This document shows, in pieces, positions 1 through 9,542 of a stretch of 64,000 nucleotides of DNA. Position 1 is the first letter of the stretch; every line of letters starts with the position of its first letter. The position numbers and the translations under genes are program-made. The notes beneath the pieces were generated by a model. The model was not told the DNA's origin. It searched no databases and saw only the letters and a program-made list of their open reading frames with translations. The stretch spans positions 124,001-188,000 of the forward strand of contig NZ_FNDR01000004.1 in NCBI RefSeq assembly GCF_900099805.1. The letters are read 5' to 3'. The DNA comes from Variovorax sp. OV700. Its GTDB lineage: Bacteria > Pseudomonadota > Gammaproteobacteria > Burkholderiales > Burkholderiaceae_C.

Positions 1-53
1 AAACCACTCACCCAACTCTCCGGAACCGTCGATTTTATGCTGACCGTGCGCCC

Positions 54-1313
54 TCAAGCCTCGGGCAGGAAAAGCGTCTGCAGGTCGCTCAGAAAATCCA
101 GCCCGCGTTCGGTGGGCCACACGCGGTGCAGGTCGCGCGCGATGAGGCCCTTGCGCTCGGCTTCTTCCATCCCTTTTTGGATGCTGGTCATGGCCAGCCC
201 CGTGCGTTCGCTGAACTGGGGCAGCGTGAAGCCTTCTTTCAGGCGCAGCGCATTGAGCATGAACTCGAACGGCAGGTCGGCGAGCGCGACTTCTTCGCTT
301 TGCGACACGGCGGCGCCTGCGCGGGCGTTGTCCATGTACAGGCGCGGCTCGCGAAAGCGCACCTGGCGCACGATGCGATGGGCAAAGCTCAGCTTACTGT
401 GGGCGCCAGCGCCAATGCCAAGGTAATCGCCAAACTGCCAGTAGTTGAGGTTGTGCGCGCAGGTGTGGCCGGCGCGCGCGTAGGCTGAAACCTCGTAGCG
501 CGACATGCCGCTGGCGGCGGTGCGCTCGGTGATGCGGTCGAGCATGGCGTAGGCCACGTCGTCTTCGGGCAGCGTCGGCGGAAACTTGGCGAACCAGGTG
601 TTGGGTTCGATGGTGAGGTGGTACACCGAGATGTGCGGCGGCGCGAGCGCCAGTGCCTGGGTCAGGTCGGCGTCCAGGCCCTCGATCGTCTGGCCCGGCA
701 GGGCGTACATCAGGTCGAGGTTGAAGGTGTCGAATGCGCTCGCGGCTTCTTCGACGGCGGCAATGGCCTGTGCCCGATCGTGCACGCGGCCCAATGCCTT
801 CAGGTGCTCGTCATTGAAGCTCTGCACACCGACCGACAGGCGCGTGACGCCCGCACTGCGATAGGCACGAAAGCGGTTGCGCTCGAAGGTGCCGGGGTTG
901 GCTTCGAGCGAGATCTCGCAGTCGGGCGCCAGCTTGAGGCGGGCGCGCACGTCGCCCAGCAGGCGGTCGATGGCCTGGGGCGAAAAGAGGCTGGGTGTTC
1001 CGCCGCCAATGAAGATGGTGTGGACGGTGCGGCCCCAGATGAGCGGCAGCGCGGCATCCAGGTCTGCAATGAGCGCGTCGAGGTAGGCCGCCTCGGGAAT
1101 GCCTTCGGCCTCGGCCTCACTGGTGGCGCGCCACTCGTGCGAGTTGAAGTCGCAATACGGGCACTTGCGCAGGCACCAGGGCAGATGGATGTAGAGCGAC
1201 AACGGCGGCAATGCCGCGAGCTGCAGCGGGCCGGGCCGCATCCAGTGCAGCACGTCGTTGGCCTGGGGGGCACCGGTGGGCTGCGCGGGCTGAATGGGAA
1301 CAACGGTGGCCAT
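54..1313 (-). CDS. hemW: radical SAM haem chaperone HemW
   Basis: HemW-type radical SAM protein of 419 aa. The family resembles oxygen-independent coproporphyrinogen oxidase but is thought to deliver haem to respiratory enzymes. The CxxxCxxC iron-sulfur motif is visible as C47, C51 and C54 (CLRKCPYC), followed by the GGGTPS glycine-rich SAM-binding stretch and a C-terminal HemN-like domain. Length is normal for the family. The ATG start lies three bases beyond the rdgB stop, and rdgB and rph sit just upstream, so the three form a tight minus-strand run. HemW and rdgB are neighbours in many proteobacteria. A true HemN is unlikely because HemN has an extra N-terminal cysteine arrangement. Confidence 0.93.
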   Translation of the reverse strand: MATVVPIQPAQPTGAPQANDVLHWMRPGPLQLAALPPLSLYIHLPWCLRKCPYCDFNSHEWRATSEAEAEGIPEAAYLDALIADLDAALPLIWGRTVHTIFIGGGTPSLFSPQAIDRLLGDVRARLKLAPDCEISLEANPGTFERNRFRAYRSAGVTRLSVGVQSFNDEHLKALGRVHDRAQAIAAVEEAASAFDTFNLDLMYALPGQTIEGLDADLTQALALAPPHISVYHLTIEPNTWFAKFPPTLPEDDVAYAMLDRITERTAASGMSRYEVSAYARAGHTCAHNLNYWQFGDYLGIGAGAHSKLSFAHRIVRQVRFREPRLYMDNARAGAAVSQSEEVALADLPFEFMLNALRLKEGFTLPQFSERTGLAMTSIQKGMEEAERKGLIARDLHRVWPTERGLDFLSDLQTLFLPEA

Positions 1314-1316
1314 GGA

Positions 1317-1922
1317 TCAGAACCAGCGTTCGCGCATCAGGGCCAGCATGGCTTTTGCCGCCTGGCCCCTGTGGCTGTTGGCGTTTTTTACCTCGGGCGG
1401 CAGCTGCGCGAAGGTCTTGCCGAAGCCGGGCAAATACATGACGGGATCGAAGCCGAAGCCGTTGTCGCCGATGGGCGCCTTGGTAATTTCGCCGACCACG
1501 CGGCCGACGGCAATGAGGGGTTCGGGGTCGTCGTGCCCGCGCAGCGCGACCAGCGTGCTGACGAGTGCGGCGCGCCGGTTGACCACGCCGTCGAGCTGCT
1601 CGAGGAGGGCCTTGACGTTGTTGGCGTCGCCCTTGGCGTACCCGAACTGGGTGGCATAGAAGGCGGTGTCGACACCCGGCAAGCCCCCAAAGGCGTCGAC
1701 GCAAAGCCCGGCGTCGTCGGCAATGGCGGGCAGGCCGGTCGCGGCGCTGGCATGGCGGGCCTTGGCCAGCGCGTTTTCGACGAAGGTGCGAAACGGTTCC
1801 TCGGCCTCGCCCACGCCAAGTGCCGACTGTGGCACGAGCGTTACGGCCAACTCCGCGAACAGCTGCTGGAGTTCGGCAAGCTTGCCGGCGTTGTTGGAGG
1901 CCAGGACCAGTTTCATCGCCAC
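1317..1922 (-). CDS. rdgB: XTP/dITP pyrophosphatase RdgB (Ham1 family)
   Basis: Ham1/RdgB family protein of 201 aa. It hydrolyses non-canonical purine triphosphates (dITP, XTP) to monophosphates, which keeps them out of DNA. The family's N-terminal LVLASNNAGKL motif begins near residue 5, and the ADDAGLCVDA and GDNGFGFDPV motifs follow in the expected order. Length is typical. The gene lies seven bases after rph and three before hemW, so it is probably cotranscribed with them. RdgB next to RNase PH and HemW is a common proteobacterial arrangement and supports the call. Confidence 0.95.
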   Translation of the reverse strand: MAMKLVLASNNAGKLAELQQLFAELAVTLVPQSALGVGEAEEPFRTFVENALAKARHASAATGLPAIADDAGLCVDAFGGLPGVDTAFYATQFGYAKGDANNVKALLEQLDGVVNRRAALVSTLVALRGHDDPEPLIAVGRVVGEITKAPIGDNGFGFDPVMYLPGFGKTFAQLPPEVKNANSHRGQAAKAMLALMRERWF

Positions 1923-1929
1923 TGCTTAC

Positions 1930-2661
1930 TTACTTCGAAACGAGGGACTGCTGCTGCAGCACGATCAGTTCGCCAATGCCCTTCTCGGCCAGGCCGAGCA
2001 GGATGTTCATCTCGTCGCGCGAGAACGCGGCGCCTTCGGCGGTGCCCTGCACTTCGACGAAATGGCCGGCGCCGGTCATGACGACGTTCATGTCGGTGTC
2101 GCAGGCGGAGTCTTCGGTGTATTCCAGGTCGAGCAGCGGCGTGCCGCCGACGATGCCGACCGAAATGGCGGCCACGTGGCCCTTGATTGGCGTCGCGGCA
2201 AGGGTGCCGGCGGCGAGCAGCTTGTTGACGGCGTCTTGCGCGGCGACGAATGCGCCGGTGATGGCCGCGGTGCGGGTGCCGCCATCGGCCTGCAGCACAT
2301 CGCAGTCGAGGTGGATGGTGCGTTCGCCCAGCGCGGCCAGGTCGAACACGGCGCGCATCGAGCGGCCGATGAGGCGCTGGATTTCTTGCGTGCGGCCGCT
2401 TTGCTTGCCGCGGGCGGCCTCGCGGTCGCTGCGCGTGTGGGTGGCGCGCGGCAGCATGCCGTATTCGGCCGTGACCCAGCCTTCACCGCTGCCGCGCTTG
2501 TGCGGCGGCACGCGCTCTTCGACCGAGGCGGTGCACAGCACGCGCGTCTGGCCGAATTCGATGAGCACCGAACCTTCGGCGTGGATGGTGAAACCGCGGG
2601 TGATGCGCACCGGGCGCAGCTGGTCGGCGGCGCGGCCGGCGCTTCGTGTGAAAGCAGTCAT
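1930..2661 (-). CDS. rph: ribonuclease PH
   Basis: RNase PH, 243 aa, a phosphorolytic 3'-to-5' exoribonuclease that trims tRNA precursors. The N-terminal [13 protein letters not shown] segment, the [14 protein letters not shown] segment and the [19 protein letters not shown] segment, which carries the catalytic acidic residues, are all clear. The ATG start gives the usual [11 protein letters not shown]-terminus and a full-length product of about 240 aa. There is a 135-base gap to the upstream phosphatase gene, so rph may have its own promoter or be read from the kinase-phosphatase promoter. Downstream genes rdgB and hemW follow almost without spacing. Confidence 0.96.
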   Translation of the reverse strand: MTAFTRSAGRAADQLRPVRITRGFTIHAEGSVLIEFGQTRVLCTASVEERVPPHKRGSGEGWVTAEYGMLPRATHTRSDREAARGKQSGRTQEIQRLIGRSMRAVFDLAALGERTIHLDCDVLQADGGTRTAAITGAFVAAQDAVNKLLAAGTLAATPIKGHVAAISVGIVGGTPLLDLEYTEDSACDTDMNVVMTGAGHFVEVQGTAEGAAFSRDEMNILLGLAEKGIGELIVLQQQSLVSK

Positions 2662-2796
2662 TTTGTGAGGGGGTGCGTGGGAATAAAAACGGAACTCATC
2701 GGCCAGTCGTGCCGCGGTGCCGGCATTGCCGGCAGCGTAGGAACAGCAGCCTTACTTAAAAACGGGTGGGCGGCGCGAGCGCGGCACGCCCGGGTA

Positions 2797-3702
2797 TCAA
2801 ATCTTCTTTGCCGCAGAGCGACGAATGGCCTCGTTGATTTCGGCAATCGAGCGCTCGATGGCGTCTTCGTCCATGTCTTCGATCTCGCCATCGGAGGGCA
2901 TACCGGCCTGGATGGTGGAGGCAAAAACGCCCTCGTCGATGGTCTCGGTCGAAACGCCGCGCTCTTCGCGCGTCGAGTCGGGCTGTTCCCATTCGAGCGC
3001 GATGAGCGTCACGTTGTCGCTGTGGGCGCCGCCCTTGCGAAGCGCCATTTCGGCGAGGTCGGGTGCCGCATCGGACACCGGCTTGTCGGAAGACAGCGTG
3101 TGCACGATGACGGCGTCGTCGAGCACGCCCCAGACGCCATCCGAGCACAGCATGATGCGGTCGCCGCGCTGCAGTTGCAGCGGGGCCGAAATATCGAACA
3201 GCGGCGTGGTCGGAGAGCCCAGGCAGGTAAGCAGCAGGTTGCGGTTGACCGGCATGTCCGAGCCTTGCGGGCGCGGGCGCTCGGCGTGCGAATGGTCGCG
3301 CGTGCGGGTCAGCAGGCGGCCGTCGCGCACCACATAAAGGCGTGAGTCGCCGCAATGCATCCAGGTGGCCGTGGTGCCCTGCAGCAGTGCCGCGACGACG
3401 GTGGTGCGCGGGGTGTCGAGCATGGCCTTGTGGCTTGCATATCGCATGATCTGCTGATGCGCGGCCATGGCCGATTCGGCCAGGAAGGCCTTGGCGTCCT
3501 TGACGGTGGGGCGCGCCTCGCGCTGGTAAAGCGCCGCAATGGTCTGCAATGCCAGCTGGGCCGCAACCTCGCCCTCGGGGTGGCCGCCCATGCCGTCGGC
3601 CAGCACGAAAAGGCCCGACTCCCGCGTGTAGCAGTAGCCCATGCGGTCTTCGTTCTTGAGACGGCCGCCCTTTCGGCTGACCTGGAATACCGAGAATTTC
3701 AT
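2797..3702 (-). CDS. PP2C-family serine/threonine phosphatase
   Basis: PPM/PP2C protein phosphatase of 301 aa, predicted to dephosphorylate Ser/Thr residues using two metal ions. Metal-binding motifs are present: NED near residue 18, LADGMGGHPEGE near 35-46, HCGDSR in the middle and the SDNVT motif near residue 230. No membrane segment is seen. The last 60 or so residues form an acidic extension (rich in D and E, then a helical KK end) beyond the catalytic domain. The ATG overlaps the kinase stop codon in an ATGA, so the two are translationally coupled and very likely work as an opposing pair. The targets are unknown. Confidence 0.9.
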   Translation of the reverse strand: MKFSVFQVSRKGGRLKNEDRMGYCYTRESGLFVLADGMGGHPEGEVAAQLALQTIAALYQREARPTVKDAKAFLAESAMAAHQQIMRYASHKAMLDTPRTTVVAALLQGTTATWMHCGDSRLYVVRDGRLLTRTRDHSHAERPRPQGSDMPVNRNLLLTCLGSPTTPLFDISAPLQLQRGDRIMLCSDGVWGVLDDAVIVHTLSSDKPVSDAAPDLAEMALRKGGAHSDNVTLIALEWEQPDSTREERGVSTETIDEGVFASTIQAGMPSDGEIEDMDEDAIERSIAEINEAIRRSAAKKI

Positions 3703-4706
3703 GCCGGACGCGTCGTAGGTGCCGCCGCCCTGGGCAGGGCCTTCTTGTCGAAGGAGCGGATGTTGTCGAATGAAAGCCGCACCTTTTCGCCAACGGTGAG
3801 CTTGGTGTAGCGCCGCTCGCCTTCGCGGCTCAGTTCTTTTTGCAGCGCAAAGACGGATTGCGGCCGCGAGAGCGGGTCGAGCGACATGCACCACTCGACC
3901 ACTTCGATGAGGTTGTCGGAGTACACGCCGCGCAGCCGCGACAGCGACAGGCTGAGCCGGTCTTTTTCGATGCGGCGCGGGGCGTCGTTGGGCGGGTAGC
4001 CCTGCATGCAGGCGTAGATGCAGGCGCCAATGGCATAGATGTCGGTCCAGGGGCCCATCGACGAGTCGCGCCGGTACATCTCGGGGGCGGCAAAGCCGGG
4101 CGTGTACATCGGCCGGATGAAGATGCCCTCTTTGCTGAGCACCTCGCGGGCGGCGCCAAAGTCGATCAGCACCGCCCGGTCTTCGTCGGTGACGAAGATG
4201 TTGGCGGGCTTGATGTCCAGGTGCAGCATCTTGTACTGGTGCACGATGCGCAGGCCCCGCAGAATTTCGTCGAAAAGCGACCGGATGGTCGATTCCCGGA
4301 AAACCTTGGGCCTTTTCAGGTCGCGCGCGGTCACCACGAAGTCCTGCAGGGTGGCGCCCTCCAGGTAGTTCATGACCATGTAGACGGTCTCGTTCTCCCT
4401 GAAAAAGTTGAGAACGCTGACCACCGAGGCATGCGAGATCTGCGCGAGCGAGCGGCCTTCCTCGAAAAAGCTCTTCAGACCGAGCCTGTAGAGGGAGAGC
4501 TTTTCGGGCGGAACTTCGGGCGTGAGCTCGCCCGGCCCGCGCGTGGCGAGCGAAGACGGCAGGTATTCCTTGACGGCAACCTGCTGTCCGCTGGGGTCTA
4601 TGGCGAGATAGACAACGCCAAAACCGCCTGCGGAAAGGCGGCGAACGATGCGGTAACCGCCAATGACCGTATCGGGCAGCAGGGGCGAAGGCTTGACCTT
4701 TGACAT
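3699..4706 (-). CDS. Hanks-type serine/threonine protein kinase
   Basis: Eukaryotic-like protein kinase of 335 aa, cytoplasmic and without the PASTA or transmembrane segments of PknB-type kinases. The glycine loop is LSAGGFGVVY (24-33), the ATP-anchoring lysine is K46 (VAVKEY), the catalytic loop is HLDIKPAN with D164, and the metal-binding DFG is at 182-184. An APE-like AAPEMY follows. The catalytic loop has HLD where HRD is standard. A longer ORF extends upstream, but the ATG giving MSKVKPSP fits the domain boundary. Its stop overlaps the phosphatase start, and it is divergent from yicC with 92 bases between. Substrate unknown. Confidence 0.9.
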   Translation of the reverse strand: MSKVKPSPLLPDTVIGGYRIVRRLSAGGFGVVYLAIDPSGQQVAVKEYLPSSLATRGPGELTPEVPPEKLSLYRLGLKSFFEEGRSLAQISHASVVSVLNFFRENETVYMVMNYLEGATLQDFVVTARDLKRPKVFRESTIRSLFDEILRGLRIVHQYKMLHLDIKPANIFVTDEDRAVLIDFGAAREVLSKEGIFIRPMYTPGFAAPEMYRRDSSMGPWTDIYAIGACIYACMQGYPPNDAPRRIEKDRLSLSLSRLRGVYSDNLIEVVEWCMSLDPLSRPQSVFALQKELSREGERRYTKLTVGEKVRLSFDNIRSFDKKALPRAAAPTTRPA

Positions 4707-4798
4707 AATCCGGGAGTTTCGCCCGAAGGCGATGGTGCGGCAAGCGAACGCCATGCCGACGCCTCGGTGCATGCAAGCAAAAACCACAGTGAGGCGCA

Positions 4799-5713
4799 AT
4801 GCCAGTTTACAGCATGACCGGCTATGCCAGTGGCCAGAACGGCCCCGTTGGCAGCCACTCCGAAGCCGAAGCACGGCCTACCGCCGCGGGGCGACTCGGG
4901 GTCGAGATACGCTCGGTCAACAGCCGCTTCCTCGATCTCACCTTCAAATTGCCGGAGGAACTGCGCCAGCATGAAACCGCGCTGCGCGAACTGCTCACGG
5001 GCAAGCTCAAGCGCGGCAAGGTCGAAGTGCGGGCCGCCATCGAGAACACCGCCCAGGCCGGCGTCGTCGAGCCCTCCGTCAAGCTGCTGCAGCGGCTGAA
5101 CGGCGTGCAGGACGGCATCAAGGCCTGGCTGCCCGGCGCCCGCGAATTGAGCGTGGCCGACGTGCTGCGCCTTGCCGGCGGCGACAGCGCCGCCCGTGGC
5201 GACTGGGCTAGCGACCTGATCGACGTGACCGGCAAGGCTTTGGACGCCCTGATGTCCGCCCGCCAGCGCGAAGGCGCACGGCTCGCCAAGATGCTGGAGG
5301 CCCATCTGGCCCAGTTGCGTACGCTGGTCGAACAGGCCGGCCCGCTGATTCCCCAGCTGGTCGAGCAGCAGCGCGCGCGTTTCCTGGAGCGCTGGCAGGA
5401 AGCCATGGGCCTGACCGGCGGCACCCTGCCCGAGGCGGCCCAGGACCGGGCGCTGAACGAGGCCACCGCCTTTGCCATTCGCATCGACGTGGCTGAAGAG
5501 CTCACGCGCCTCAATTCGCACCTCGACGAAATCGAGCGGCTGCTCAAGAAGGGCGGCGAAATCGGCAAGCGGCTGGACTTCCTGATCCAGGAGTTGCACC
5601 GCGAGGCCAATACACTGGGCTCCAAGTCGGCCGCGCTGGAGCTCACCCGCATTGGCGTGGACATGAAGGTCCTGATCGAGCAGATGCGCGAACAGGTACA
5701 GAACATCGAATGA
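4799..5713 (+). CDS. yicC: YicC family protein (putative endoribonuclease)
   Basis: YicC-family protein of 304 aa. The hallmark N-terminal SMTGYA motif begins at residue 5, the [11 protein letters not shown] segment follows, and the DUF1732-type C-terminus ends in [13 protein letters not shown]. Family members have been described as endoribonucleases in E. coli, but that activity cannot be read from the sequence. There is a short insertion (about 15 residues rich in Gly, Ser, Glu and Ala) between SMTGYA and the EIRSVN strand. A GAGGCG ribosome site precedes the ATG. Its last four bases overlap gmk, the usual yicC-gmk arrangement, so the two are probably co-translated. Confidence 0.93.
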   Translation: MPVYSMTGYASGQNGPVGSHSEAEARPTAAGRLGVEIRSVNSRFLDLTFKLPEELRQHETALRELLTGKLKRGKVEVRAAIENTAQAGVVEPSVKLLQRLNGVQDGIKAWLPGARELSVADVLRLAGGDSAARGDWASDLIDVTGKALDALMSARQREGARLAKMLEAHLAQLRTLVEQAGPLIPQLVEQQRARFLERWQEAMGLTGGTLPEAAQDRALNEATAFAIRIDVAEELTRLNSHLDEIERLLKKGGEIGKRLDFLIQELHREANTLGSKSAALELTRIGVDMKVLIEQMREQVQNIE

Positions 5714-6342
5714 GCGAGCGAATGGACTATCCAGGCAACATTTTTGTCGTCGCGGCACCGAGCGGTGCCGGCAAGTCGAGCCTGGTCAAGGCGCTCATGG
5801 AACTGGACACGGCCGTCCAGCCCTCGGTTTCCCACACCACGCGGCCACCGCGCGGCCAGGAAAAGCATGGCCGGGAGTACTTTTTTACCTCGCCATCCGA
5901 ATTTGACGCCATGATCGCGGCGGACGGCTTCGTGGAATGGGCCCATGTGCACGGCCACCGATACGGCACCTCCAAGAAAGCCATCGAAGAGCGGATCGCC
6001 CAGGGGGCCGATGTCATCCTGGAAATCGACTTCCAGGGCGCGATCCAGATCCGCAAGACCTTTGCCAACGCGGTCATGATCTTCATCCTGCCGCCCAGCT
6101 GGGAGGAATTGCGCTCGCGGCTGGAGCGGCGCGGCGAAGACAGCGCCGCCGTCATCGAACTGCGCCTCAAGAATGCCGCCGAAGAGATGGCCCGGGCGGG
6201 GGAATTCGACTTCGTTATAATCAACGAGTTATTTGAGCGCGCGCTTTTCGATCTCAAGGCGATCGTCCACGCTCAGCGGCTTCGGTATTCTGCACAGCGC
6301 CGCGCACGTGCCGACACATTCGCCGCCCTGAACATCCCCTGA
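5710..6342 (+). CDS. gmk: guanylate kinase
   Basis: Guanylate kinase, 210 aa, which phosphorylates GMP to GDP and links to (p)ppGpp metabolism. The P-loop [10 protein letters not shown] is near residue 15, the [15 protein letters not shown]-binding motif follows, and [12 protein letters not shown] is also typical. The start codon overlaps the yicC stop as ATGA. rpoZ and spoT follow, reproducing the classic gmk-rpoZ-spoT order of gamma- and betaproteobacteria. Length and motifs are fully normal, with no sign of truncation. Confidence 0.97.
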   Translation: MSERMDYPGNIFVVAAPSGAGKSSLVKALMELDTAVQPSVSHTTRPPRGQEKHGREYFFTSPSEFDAMIAADGFVEWAHVHGHRYGTSKKAIEERIAQGADVILEIDFQGAIQIRKTFANAVMIFILPPSWEELRSRLERRGEDSAAVIELRLKNAAEEMARAGEFDFVIINELFERALFDLKAIVHAQRLRYSAQRRARADTFAALNIP

Positions 6343-6373
6343 TTTCCTGCTCACCGACCGAAAGATTCCCATC

Positions 6374-6577
6374 ATGGCCCGCATCACCGTCGAAGATTGT
6401 CTGCTTCAGATCCCTAACCGCTTCCAGCTGGTTCTGGCCGCCACGTACCGTGCGCGCATGCTGAGCCAAGGCCACGCGCCCAAGATCGAGAGTAAGAACA
6501 AGCCGGCCGTGACCGCCCTGCGCGAGATCGCCGAAGGCAAGATCGGCATCGAAATGCTCAAGAAGGTGCCGGGCTGA
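6374..6577 (+). CDS. rpoZ: RNA polymerase omega subunit
   Basis: Omega subunit of RNA polymerase, 67 aa, which aids assembly of beta-prime and forms part of a ppGpp-binding site in proteobacterial polymerase. The [10 protein letters not shown] start, the [16 protein letters not shown] segment and the [16 protein letters not shown] helix are characteristic. It is shorter than E. coli omega (about 91 aa), as is common in Burkholderiales. It begins 31 bases after gmk. A strong intrinsic terminator follows it, so spoT transcription beyond this point probably needs readthrough or its own promoter. Confidence 0.97.
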   Translation: MARITVEDCLLQIPNRFQLVLAATYRARMLSQGHAPKIESKNKPAVTALREIAEGKIGIEMLKKVPG

Positions 6578-6602
6578 TCTGACGCACCCCTGCAACGAAA
6601 AG

Positions 6603-6626
6603 GCACCGCAAAGCGGTGCTTTTTTT
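6603..6626 (+). terminator. Rho-independent terminator after rpoZ
   Basis: A perfect 7-bp stem (GCACCGC / GCGGTGC) with an AAA loop is followed at once by seven T residues. It lies 25 bases after the rpoZ stop and 45 bases before spoT, so it separates yicC-gmk-rpoZ transcription from spoT. Confidence 0.92.
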
Positions 6627-6670
6627 ACGTCTGGACGCGTCCATACAGCGGTCACGCTAAAGTGGTAGCC

Positions 6671-8926
6671 ATGAGCGCGGTTGCCAAACATCAGTCCCAT
6701 GCCCCTTCGGGCACGCCAAAGCCGAGCCCGGCGGCGCTGAATGCGGCTGCCGCAAGCTTTGCCGCGCTGACGGCCCGGCTCGACTACCTGAGCCCCGAAG
6801 ACACCGAGCTGGTCCGCCGCGCCTACCGCTTTGCCGACGAGGCGCACCTGGGCCAGCTGCGCAACAGCGGCGAACCGTACATCACCCACCCCATCGCGGT
6901 GGCAGCGCAATGCGCCGAATGGAAGCTCGACGCCCAGGCGCTGATGGCCGCCCTGCTGCACGATGCCATCGAAGACTGCGGCGTTACCAAGCCGGAACTC
7001 ATCGAACGCTTTGGGGCCCCGGTGGCCGAACTGGTCGACGGCCTCACCAAGCTGGACAAGCTGCAGTTCAATACCCGCGAAGAGAACCAGGCCGAATCGT
7101 TCCGCAAGATGCTGCTGGCCATGGCGCGCGACGTGCGCGTCATCCTGGTCAAGCTGGCCGATCGCACGCACAACATGCGCACGCTCGACGATGCGCCGCG
7201 CGAAAAATGGGCCCGCATTTCTCGCGAAACACTCGAAATCTATGCGCCCATCGCGCATCGGCTGGGTCTGAACCAGACGTACCGCGAATTGCAGGAGCTG
7301 TCGTTCCGCCACCTGAAACCCTGGCGCTACGCCACCCTGTCGAAGGCAGTGTCCAGGGCGCGGGGGCGCCGCCGAGATCTGATCCATAAGGTGCAGCGCG
7401 AGGTCGAGACCGCCTTTGCCAACGCCAACATGACGCTGCGCATCGCCGGACGCGAAAAAACGCTCTATTCGATCTACCGCAAGATGGAAGAAAAGCACCT
7501 GAGCTTTGCCCAGGTGACCGACATCTACGGCTTTCGCCTGATCGTGCCGAACGTGATCGCCTGCTACACCGGCCTTGGCATCCTGCACCAGATGTACAAG
7601 CCGCTGCCGGGCAAGTTCAAGGACCACATCGCCATTGCCAAGCTCAACGGCTACCAGTCACTGCACACCACGCTCGTGGGCCCGGCCGGCGTGAACGTGG
7701 AGTTCCAGCTGCGCACCGAGGCCATGCACGTGGTGGCCGAATCGGGGGTTGCGGCGCACTGGCTCTACAAGGCCGCGGAGCCGAATGCGGCGAGCAACGA
7801 CAGGCTGGGTACCAAGTGGCTGCAGTCGCTGCTCGACATCCAGGACGAAACGCGGGATGCCGCCGAGTTCTGGGACCACGTCAAGGTCGACCTCTTTCCG
7901 GATGCGGTGTACGTGTTCACGCCCAAGAGCCAGATCCTGGCCCTGCCGCGCGGCGCTACGGTGGTCGACTTTGCCTACGCCATCCACAGCAACATCGGCG
8001 ACCACACCTCGGCCGCCCGCATCAACGGCGACCAAGTGCCGCTGCGCACCGAGCTCAAGAACGGCGACGTGGTCGAGGTGATTACCGCCCCCGTATCGAC
8101 GCCCAACCCGGCCTGGCTCGGCTTTGTGCGAACCGGCCGCGCGCGCTCCAAGATCCGCCACTACCTGAAGACCCTGGCCCATGCGGAATCCGAGGGCCTG
8201 GGCGAAAAGCTGCTGGCGCAGGCGCTGCGCGCCGAAGGCCTCAGCAAGCTGCCGGCCGACGATGCCGAACATCAGGCACTCTGGGAAAAACTGCTGCGCT
8301 TTACGGGCAACCGCACCCGCGCTGAACTGCTGACCGACATCGGCCTGGGCAAGCGGATTGCCAGCATCGTGGCAAAGCGCCTGGTGGCCATGCTGTCAGA
8401 ACTGGGCGAGCGGCCGGATGCACTGCTGCTGAGCCGCGAACGCTTCATTTCGCACGAAACCATCTCGCAAGGTGCCGTCACGCTGGATGGCAGCGAGAAC
8501 TCGTCGGTTCGATTTGCGCTGTGCTGCCGGCCCATCCCCGGCGACGAGATCGTCGGATACCTCGGGCATGGCGAAGGCCTGGTGGTGCACACCGAAAGCT
8601 GCGGCGTCGGCCAGCGCCTGCGCCACAAGGACAGCGAACGCTTCTTCGCGGTCGAATGGGCAGACGAACCCACCCGCGCCTTCGAGACCGGCGTGGTCAT
8701 CACCGTGCGCAACGACAAGGGCGTGCTGGCCCGCGTGGCCGCCACCCTGGCGGACGCCGAAGCCGACATCACGCACGTCGAGATGGCCGACGAAACCCCA
8801 CAGGATTCGACCGACCTGCGCTTCGTGATCGCCGTGCGCGACCGGACCCACCTCGACGCCGTCTTGCGCGCCGCGCGGCGGACCGCCTCGGTGCTGACCG
8901 CCGCGCGCACGGTTCCCGCGGCCTGA
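6671..8926 (+). CDS. spoT: bifunctional (p)ppGpp synthetase/hydrolase (RSH family)
   Basis: RelA/SpoT homologue of 751 aa controlling the stringent response alarmone (p)ppGpp. The N-terminal HD hydrolase domain keeps the metal-binding LLHDAIEDC (H97, D98, E101, D102), so hydrolase activity is expected, unlike RelA. The synthetase domain spans the IYGFRLIV and GYQSLHTTLVGP motifs. A TGS domain (around VYVFTPKSQILALPRGATVVDFAY), a conserved-cysteine region and a C-terminal ACT domain complete the family architecture. An in-frame GTG lies nine bases upstream, but the ATG is preferred. Position behind rpoZ supports spoT rather than relA. Whether the synthetase is strong or weak cannot be judged. 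Confidence 0.94.
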   Translation: MSAVAKHQSHAPSGTPKPSPAALNAAAASFAALTARLDYLSPEDTELVRRAYRFADEAHLGQLRNSGEPYITHPIAVAAQCAEWKLDAQALMAALLHDAIEDCGVTKPELIERFGAPVAELVDGLTKLDKLQFNTREENQAESFRKMLLAMARDVRVILVKLADRTHNMRTLDDAPREKWARISRETLEIYAPIAHRLGLNQTYRELQELSFRHLKPWRYATLSKAVSRARGRRRDLIHKVQREVETAFANANMTLRIAGREKTLYSIYRKMEEKHLSFAQVTDIYGFRLIVPNVIACYTGLGILHQMYKPLPGKFKDHIAIAKLNGYQSLHTTLVGPAGVNVEFQLRTEAMHVVAESGVAAHWLYKAAEPNAASNDRLGTKWLQSLLDIQDETRDAAEFWDHVKVDLFPDAVYVFTPKSQILALPRGATVVDFAYAIHSNIGDHTSAARINGDQVPLRTELKNGDVVEVITAPVSTPNPAWLGFVRTGRARSKIRHYLKTLAHAESEGLGEKLLAQALRAEGLSKLPADDAEHQALWEKLLRFTGNRTRAELLTDIGLGKRIASIVAKRLVAMLSELGERPDALLLSRERFISHETISQGAVTLDGSENSSVRFALCCRPIPGDEIVGYLGHGEGLVVHTESCGVGQRLRHKDSERFFAVEWADEPTRAFETGVVITVRNDKGVLARVAATLADAEADITHVEMADETPQDSTDLRFVIAVRDRTHLDAVLRAARRTASVLTAARTVPAA

Positions 8927-8947
8927 AAAGACCGCAGCGTTGAATGG

Positions 8948-9517
8948 TTACGCCGGACCGGGGGCCGGGTAGCTGACCGACAGCAGTTCCACTTCGTGCG
9001 TGCCGCCCGGCGTGACGAGCTTCACCACGTCGCCCTCGCGTGACTTGAGCAACGCCCGCGCAATCGGCGAAATCCAGCTGACCTGCGACTTGGTGCTGTC
9101 GGCTTCATCGATGCCCAGGATCGTCACGCTGCGTTCGTCGCCGGTCTCGTCGACGTAGCGCACCGTGGCGCCAAAGAAAACCTGGTCGCTGCCGTGGTGC
9201 ACCGAGGGATCGGTGACCTCCGCGATCTCGAGCCGCTTGGTGAGAAAGCGAATGCGCCTGTCGATTTCCCTGAGGCGCTTCTTGCCGTAGAGATAGTCGC
9301 CGTTCTCCGAGCGGTCGCCGTTCTTGGCGGCCCAATGCACGGCCTCCACCACCTTGGGGCGCTCTTCGTCCATCAACTGGAGCAACTCGTCGCGCAGCCG
9401 GGCATAGCCGGCCGGCGTCATGTAGTTCCTGCTGCCGCTGGGCAGTGCGGGCGCGCTGCTGTCGCCGTCATCGTCGTCGCCGTCAGCGTCGGTTTCCTTG
9501 GTGAATGCTTTGCTCAC
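8948..9517 (-). CDS. greB: transcription elongation factor GreB
   Basis: GreA/GreB-type transcript cleavage factor that rescues backtracked RNA polymerase, 189 aa from a GTG start (SKAFTKETD N-terminus). A GGAG ribosome site lies about eight bases before the GTG, which argues against the longer upstream reading. The coiled-coil tip acidic residues (NGDRSENGDYLYGKKRLREID) and the C-terminal FKBP-like domain (ISPIARALLKSREGD) are present. YGKKRLREIDRR is the GreB-type signature. An unusual acidic stretch (DADGDDDDGD) separates the first ten residues from the coiled coil. The gene is convergent with spoT, with only 21 bases between them. Confidence 0.92.
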   Translation of the reverse strand: MSKAFTKETDADGDDDDGDSSAPALPSGSRNYMTPAGYARLRDELLQLMDEERPKVVEAVHWAAKNGDRSENGDYLYGKKRLREIDRRIRFLTKRLEIAEVTDPSVHHGSDQVFFGATVRYVDETGDERSVTILGIDEADSTKSQVSWISPIARALLKSREGDVVKLVTPGGTHEVELLSVSYPAPGPA

Positions 9518-9542
9518 GATAGAAGCTCCGGATCCATTTTTC

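Noticed and set aside
1666..3345. 559-codon plus-strand open frame opposite rdgB, rph and the phosphatase gene
   Set aside because: It runs antisense to three well-supported genes. High GC content makes long antisense frames common. The translation is compositionally odd (rich in His, Arg, Gly, Ala) and shows no family motif.
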